A DNA stretch of 18,633 bases, from the NCBI GenBank assembly GCA_038207745.1, contig JBBQZL010000029.1, positions 1 to 18,633 on the forward strand, written 5' to 3'. Shown in pieces: positions 15,170 to 18,633 of the stretch. The notes under the pieces were generated by a model. The model was not told the origin of the DNA, searched no databases, and worked only from the letters and a program-made list of their open reading frames with translations. Each line of letters begins with the position of its first letter. Position 1 is the first letter of the stretch. The position numbers were made by a program, and so were the translations under genes. Origin of the DNA: JBBQZL01 sp038207745 (lineage in GTDB: Bacteria > Actinomycetota > Thermoleophilia > Solirubrobacterales > 70-9).

Positions 15170-15198
15170 CCTATAGAGAAGAACAGCACTAATGCGGA
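15170..15198 (-). promoter_or_regulatory. weak candidate promoter for the secreted phosphatase-fold gene
   Basis: Minus strand: -10 TATAGG (15170-15175, 4/6), 17-nt spacer, -35 TCCGCA (15193-15198, 3/6). The surrounding stretch is AT-richer than the coding regions and the gap of 100 nt could hold an internal promoter, but the match is poor. Confidence 0.2.
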
Positions 15199-15211
15199 AA
15201 AGTTGTTGTGC

Positions 15212-15631
15212 TCAGCCCTGGCCGGCTGTTGCCGCAACGAAGTTGGCGACTTCCTCGGCCTGCTGGCCGACCACGATTCCCGCCGGCATCCGGCCCGAGG
15301 TGGTGGCATCGTCGACGCCGCTGTTGATCGCGTTGGTGACGACGAGCTTGGTCGAGTCGATCGTCTGCTGGGCAGTGCTGCCGCTGGGCGCGCCGTTGGG
15401 CGCAAGCAGGTTGTCGAGGTTGGGTCCGAAATCGCCGTCGGTCCCTGCCGAGTAGAGCGTATGGCAGGTTCCGCAGTTGGTCACGAAGAGGGTCTTGCCC
15501 TTCTCGTACTTGGCTGGAACCTCTCGAGAACCTCTGTCGGCCTCGCCGCGGTCTTGGTATGCCCAGAACGGGATCAGGACCGCCAAAAAAAGCAGCATCG
15601 CCCCGAAGCTGAGAAAGGTCCTTTTGGTCAC
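15212..15631 (-). CDS. membrane-anchored monohaem cytochrome c
   Basis: A 139-residue class I c-type cytochrome. Residues 1-6 are basic (MTKRTF) and 7-24 form an uncleaved-looking membrane anchor. The haem site is CGTCH (53-57) in TLFVTNCGTCHTLYSAG. The likely axial Met is M115 in SGRMPAGIV, and the C-terminal helix is EEVANFVAATAG. It would carry electrons on the outer face of the membrane; the partner is not identifiable, as no oxidase or reductase gene is nearby. The GTG start (15629-15631) has GAAGGT upstream and lies 22 nt after nth. The domain resembles the small cytochrome c (CccA/CccB-like) of Gram-positive bacteria. Confidence 0.93.
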   Translation of the reverse strand: MTKRTFLSFGAMLLFLAVLIPFWAYQDRGEADRGSREVPAKYEKGKTLFVTNCGTCHTLYSAGTDGDFGPNLDNLLAPNGAPSGSTAQQTIDSTKLVVTNAINSGVDDATTSGRMPAGIVVGQQAEEVANFVAATAGQG

Positions 15632-15653
15632 GCCCGGATAATACCTTCGGCGC

Positions 15654-16343
15654 TCAGGCCTCGGCAGCCCGTGCTTCGCGCAGGTACGGGCACATGCGCC
15701 GCAGACCGCACGAGTCGCAGCGTGGTTTGGGCCTGCAGACCTCGCGACCGTGCCGGATCAGGTTCATGTGAAACTCGTATGCGTTCTGCGGCGGAACGAT
15801 CGCGAGCATCTCATCGTGCGCCTCATCAAGACCAGCGTCGGCGCGGAACAGCCCGAGCCTCCCGCCCACCCTGTGGACGTGAACGTCAACCGGGATCTCA
15901 GGGATGCCCCAGGTGAATATCTGGATGCAGGCAGCGGTCTTTCGCCCGACACCCGGCAGCGCGGTTAGGAACGTCATCACCTCCACCCGGGGTGCGGTCT
16001 CGAGCCATCCGAGGTTCATCTCCCCGCCTATCTCGTTGAGTGCCGTCTTGATCCGGGGCGCCTTCTGCCTCGAGAGGCCGCCGGGCCGGATCGCCTCCTC
16101 GATCTCGGTGGCCGGCGCATCGCGGACCGACTCCCAGTTCACGAAGCGTTCCTTCAGCCGGCCGAAGGCGACGTCGCGATTGAGATCACTCGTGTGCTGG
16201 GACAGGATCGTCCGGACCAGCTCATCGATCGGCTGGCGGTGGGGAATCCCGATCGGAACTCCGTAGATCTCACGAAGCCGGTCCCGGATCGCCAGGACCC
16301 TGGCCCGACGGGGTCTCTTCCAGCCCGACCTTGTCGAGGTCAC
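15654..16343 (-). CDS. nth: endonuclease III (HhH-GPD base-excision glycosylase)
   Basis: A DNA glycosylase/AP lyase that removes oxidised pyrimidines. 229 residues. Helix-hairpin-helix LPGVGRKTA (129-137) holds the catalytic Lys135; the catalytic Asp153 is in PVDVHVHRV (151-159). The C-terminal iron-sulphur cluster cysteines are C203, C209, C212 and C218. Their spacing is C-X5-C-X2-C-X5-C, where E. coli Nth has C-X6-C-X2-C-X5-C. The frame is open to 16682, but that part is Arg/Gly-rich and is the antiframe-like shadow of pfkB. I use the GTG at 16341-16343, which overlaps the pfkB TGA by 4 nt (GTGA). The alternatives MutY or AlkA are less likely because the lyase Lys is present. Confidence 0.93.
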   Translation of the reverse strand: MTSTRSGWKRPRRARVLAIRDRLREIYGVPIGIPHRQPIDELVRTILSQHTSDLNRDVAFGRLKERFVNWESVRDAPATEIEEAIRPGGLSRQKAPRIKTALNEIGGEMNLGWLETAPRVEVMTFLTALPGVGRKTAACIQIFTWGIPEIPVDVHVHRVGGRLGLFRADAGLDEAHDEMLAIVPPQNAYEFHMNLIRHGREVCRPKPRCDSCGLRRMCPYLREARAAEA

Positions 16344-17233
16344 TGCGCGCCCCAGGCCGTGCAGGCCCTCGCACCCGCCTCGACCGCGTCCGGAAGTGTC
16401 TCGGCCGCACGGGCCGGGTCCCACCCGACCCGGGAGAGGCCGGCGGCAAGCGCTCCCATGAAGGCATCGCCCGCGCCCAGCGGCACCACGACCTCGACCT
16501 CGGGTGCGCCGGCCTCGGCCTCGACCGCGCCCCGCATCACCGCGCCGTCGGCCCCCATGGTCACGATGCCGAGCTCTGCCCCGAGGGCGCAGAGTCCGTC
16601 GGCGGCGGCCACCGGGTCGCTGGTCCCGGTCATCGTCATCGCCTCCGCGGCGTTCGCCTTGACGACGAAGGAGCCGTCGCACATCTCGCGGCAGAAGGTG
16701 AGCGCGCTGTCGAGCTTCTCCCAGCGGCCGGGGCGGATATTCGGGTCGTAGAGGATCGGCAGCTGCCGATCAAGTGCTCCGCGACGGGCCCGGAGGGTCA
16801 CCTCCCGCTCCTGCGCGCCGACAAGGGTGTTCGACCCGAAGACAAGTGCCTCGGCCTCGTCGAGGGCTTCGTCGATGTGGCGGGCGGACGCCCGCATCGT
16901 CGGTTCGATCGCGGCGCCGTATACCTGAAAGGTCGGCTCACCCTGGAGGTCGAAGGTGATCACCGCAATCGGGGAGTCGAGTTCGGTGACGCTCGCGATC
17001 CAGCCGACGTGAACGCCGGCCTCGCTGAGTCTCTCCCGAAGCCAGCGGCCCCAGATGTCATCGCCGACTCCGCCGAGCAGCGCCGACTCACCACCTGCAC
17101 GTGCGATCGCCACGGCAACGTTGGCCACTGCTCCGCCTGGATGGGGGACGAAGGAGTCGGCCTCGTCAGGTGATCCGATCCGCCGCTCACAGACGAGATC
17201 GACGATCGCCTCGCCTATGCAGACGATGGTCAT
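16340..17233 (-). CDS. PfkB-family carbohydrate kinase
   Basis: A ribokinase/fructokinase-type kinase, 297 residues, phosphorylating a sugar or nucleoside whose identity the sequence does not settle. Seen: N-terminal GEAIVDLV (7-14), the glycine-rich substrate motif PGGAVANVAVAIARAGG (32-48), DPNIRPGRW (163-171, fructokinase-like), and the C-terminal ATP/anion-hole motif PLGAGDAFMGAL (251-262) with the catalytic base Asp256. The usual DTTGAGD reads VPLGAGD, a mild variation. The ATG at 17231-17233 has AGAGGA four bases upstream; a TTG start at 17257 would add eight residues but lacks a site. It heads a minus-strand run with nth (4-nt overlap). Confidence 0.93.
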   Translation of the reverse strand: MTIVCIGEAIVDLVCERRIGSPDEADSFVPHPGGAVANVAVAIARAGGESALLGGVGDDIWGRWLRERLSEAGVHVGWIASVTELDSPIAVITFDLQGEPTFQVYGAAIEPTMRASARHIDEALDEAEALVFGSNTLVGAQEREVTLRARRGALDRQLPILYDPNIRPGRWEKLDSALTFCREMCDGSFVVKANAAEAMTMTGTSDPVAAADGLCALGAELGIVTMGADGAVMRGAVEAEAGAPEVEVVVPLGAGDAFMGALAAGLSRVGWDPARAAETLPDAVEAGARACTAWGAQ

Positions 17234-17351
17234 CGGTCCTCTGTCCAGGTCAGACAAATCATTGTGCTCGCAAGCCTAAACGCCCCGGAATCAGGCGCCG
17301 CTCAGCTCTGACAAGAGGTCCAGAGGGCTTCCGGTTTACAATCAGGGGTTC
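17234..17351. other. divergent intergenic region between pfkB and the PAP2 gene
   Basis: 118 nt with starts facing away on both sides, so it must hold two promoters. On the plus side TACAAT (17337-17342) is a good -10 (5/6) only 10 nt before the GTG, which predicts a nearly leaderless transcript. No -35 at a normal distance was seen. On the minus side no convincing promoter was found. Confidence 0.5.
17337..17342 (+). promoter_or_regulatory. candidate -10 element giving a near-leaderless PAP2 mRNA
   Basis: TACAAT, fitting the actinobacterial TANNNT -10. The start of transcription would fall around 17349, about 3 nt before the GTG at 17352. An AGGGG stretch between them could also act as a weak ribosome site, so leaderless translation is not certain. 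Confidence 0.4.
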
Positions 17352-18128
17352 GTGCGGCGCCTGTTCGACAGCGTCGGGGCTTGGCTGCCCCGTGGATACA
17401 CCGATGTGTTCAGACAGATCGGCTTCTTTGTGCTGGCCGATCTGATCTACGAGTTGATCCGGGGATTGGCCGAGGGAAACAGGGGCATCGCGTTTGCGAA
17501 TGGCCAGTCGATCATCGACTTCGAACAGATGACCCACACACTGCTCGAGCCCAATCTGCAGTCGATCTTCCTGCCGACGCAGTGGGTCATCGACGTGGCC
17601 AACTTCCTCTACATGAACAGCCACTTCGTGCTGACCACCAGTTTTCTCGTTTGGCTCTACCTCTGGCGCAACGACAGCTTCTACTTCGTCCGAAACATGT
17701 TCATGGTTGCGATGGCCCTGGCGATCGTCGGCTACACCCTCTACCCGGCGGCACCGCCAAGGCTGTTCCCCCAATACGGGTACATCGACACGATCGCGCA
17801 ATTTGCCGAGGTCAACCACGACTCGGCCCTGGTCAAGATCTTCGTTAACCCCTATGCTGCCGTGCCGAGCATGCACTGCGCCTTTGCCCTGTTGGTCGGG
17901 GTTTCCGCCTTCCGGCTCTCCAGGCACACCTGGACGAAGGCGTTCTGGGCCTGTTACCCGCCGCTGGTCTTCTGGGTTGTGATGGTGACCGGGAATCACT
18001 TCTGGTTCGACGTCGTGGCCGGTGCCCTGGTGGCCGGTCTCTCGGCTCTCACCGCCCAGCGGCTGCTTGCCAGAGTCCGTCCTGAGATCTGGTCGTGGCG
18101 CAATGCACCGCGCAGGGCCCGGGCATAG
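17352..18128 (+). CDS. PAP2-superfamily membrane enzyme, Aur1/inositol-phosphotransferase-like
   Basis: A 258-residue polytopic membrane protein with about five or six hydrophobic segments (around 22-40, 75-105, 113-130, 170-188, 197-213 and 218-238). The PAP2 catalytic motifs are YPAAPPRL (131-138), VPSMHCAF (171-178, His175) and GNHFWFDVVAG (214-224, nucleophile His216 and Asp220). The form is the PAP2_3 type found in inositol-phosphoryl transferases. It is likely to transfer or hydrolyse a phosphoester on a lipid at the membrane; which one is not fixed by the sequence. The GTG start has only a weak site. It is followed by a CDP-alcohol phosphatidyltransferase 9 nt later, which points to phosphoinositol lipids. 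Confidence 0.88.
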   Translation: MRRLFDSVGAWLPRGYTDVFRQIGFFVLADLIYELIRGLAEGNRGIAFANGQSIIDFEQMTHTLLEPNLQSIFLPTQWVIDVANFLYMNSHFVLTTSFLVWLYLWRNDSFYFVRNMFMVAMALAIVGYTLYPAAPPRLFPQYGYIDTIAQFAEVNHDSALVKIFVNPYAAVPSMHCAFALLVGVSAFRLSRHTWTKAFWACYPPLVFWVVMVTGNHFWFDVVAGALVAGLSALTAQRLLARVRPEIWSWRNAPRRARA

Positions 18129-18137
18129 GCTGAGGCG

Positions 18138-18633
18138 ATGGAATCGTCCGGTTCGAGCCGTCCCTCGGAGGGGGCAGGCCAAGTCAGCAGCGCCCAGGAG
18201 TTCCGCATCGTCGCCCGCAACCGATTGATCGAATCGCGCCTGACGCCGAACGCAATCTCGATGGTCGGCCTGGCCGGCAACATCCTCGCTGCCGTGCTGG
18301 TCACGCAGCGCCTCTTCTTCCTCGCGGGTCTCGCCTTCATCCTCGGCTCGGTCATGGACACGCTCGACGGTCGCTACTCGCGGATGTCGGGCAAGGGCAC
18401 GCAGTTCGGCGCATTCCTCGACTCGACTCTGGACCGCATCGAGGAGGGCATCGTGCTGACCGCCGTGGCCGGCTACTTCGCGTCACAGGGGGACGATTTT
18501 GCGGCCGCGATGTGCGTGTTCGCTGTCCTCGGCTCGCTGATGGTCTCCTACACGCGAGCCCGGGCCGAGGCCCTCGGGGTGGAGTGCAAGGTCGGCCTCG
18601 CGACCCGTCCGGTGCGCGTCGTGATCCTCTCGG
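18138..18633 (+). CDS. CDP-alcohol phosphatidyltransferase, PI/PIP-synthase-like (3' end cut by window edge)
   Basis: 165 codons are visible. The active-site signature D-x2-DG-x2-AR-x8-G-x3-D-x3-D is present at 74-99: Asp74, Asp77-Gly78, Ser81-Arg82, Gly91, Asp95 and Asp99. The AR position reads SR, an unusual replacement. Hydrophobic segments before and after it (43-72, 104-140) match the multi-pass family. The later SYTRARAEALG and the following TRPVRVVIL resemble the mycobacterial phosphatidylinositol-phosphate synthase (SYxKARAE, ERPER). The expected product is therefore a phosphoinositol lipid, though the phosphatidylglycerophosphate type is possible. The start ATG has GAGG just before it and lies 9 nt after the PAP2 stop. 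The frame is still open at the window end. Confidence 0.9.
   Translation, partial: MESSGSSRPSEGAGQVSSAQEFRIVARNRLIESRLTPNAISMVGLAGNILAAVLVTQRLFFLAGLAFILGSVMDTLDGRYSRMSGKGTQFGAFLDSTLDRIEEGIVLTAVAGYFASQGDDFAAAMCVFAVLGSLMVSYTRARAEALGVECKVGLATRPVRVVILS

Noticed and set aside
16344..16682. N-terminal extension of endonuclease III
   Set aside because: The region is Arg/Gly-rich and lies wholly within pfkB in another frame; the GTGA overlap at 16340-16343 is the natural start.
1..18633. CRISPR arrays, insertion sequences, tRNA or rRNA genes
   Set aside because: No regularly spaced repeats, transposase motifs, cloverleaf sequences or rRNA-like tracts were seen on either strand.

Overview
The window is high-GC DNA, densely coded, with frequent GTG/TTG starts and many 0-10 nt gene junctions. 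The gene set suggests a Gram-positive actinobacterial lineage, most likely class Thermoleophilia (Solirubrobacterales-like): a MerR-type HspR repressor in a dnaK operon, a single-membrane style secreted peptidoglycan hydrolase, an actinobacterial PAP2/CDP-alcohol transferase pair, and a divergent PurE. The taxon is inferred from gene content and style; no rRNA gene is present to confirm it.

Layout, mostly on the minus strand and read right to left. (a) 17352-18633, plus strand: an Aur1/PAP2_3-type membrane phosphotransferase or phosphatase, then a CDP-alcohol phosphatidyltransferase cut by the right edge. This looks like an inositol-phospholipid module. (b) 17233-13942, minus: PfkB sugar kinase, endonuclease III, a membrane-anchored monohaem cytochrome c and a secreted endonuclease/exonuclease/phosphatase-fold enzyme, ending at a strong intrinsic terminator (13861-13898). 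(c) 13744-6865, minus: a complete stress operon dnaK-grpE-dnaJ-hspR-clpB with overlapping or abutting junctions. CTTG/CAAG dyads upstream of dnaK are a candidate HspR operator. (d) 6697-3403, minus: a promoter at 6739-6767 drives an unknown single-pass membrane protein, translationally coupled to a large secreted lytic transglycosylase/M15-like peptidase fusion, then a METTL7-like methyltransferase. (e) 3312-1, minus: a GYD-domain protein, then purD, purE and purB (cut by the left edge), covering three steps of purine synthesis.

How they work together: the chaperone operon supplies the whole Hsp70 disaggregation cycle (DnaK, its cochaperone DnaJ, exchange factor GrpE, disaggregase ClpB) plus its own repressor. 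The pur genes form IMP/AMP. The membrane protein and cell-wall hydrolase probably act together at the envelope.

No mobile elements, CRISPR arrays, tRNAs or rRNAs were seen. No non-coding stretch exceeds 300 bases; the largest gap (13745-13941) holds the dnaK promoter/operator region and the terminator. Nothing here is clearly a new system. The most unusual items are the PurE active-site changes, the membrane protein/hydrolase pair, clpB placed inside the hspR operon, and the lipid-enzyme pair.
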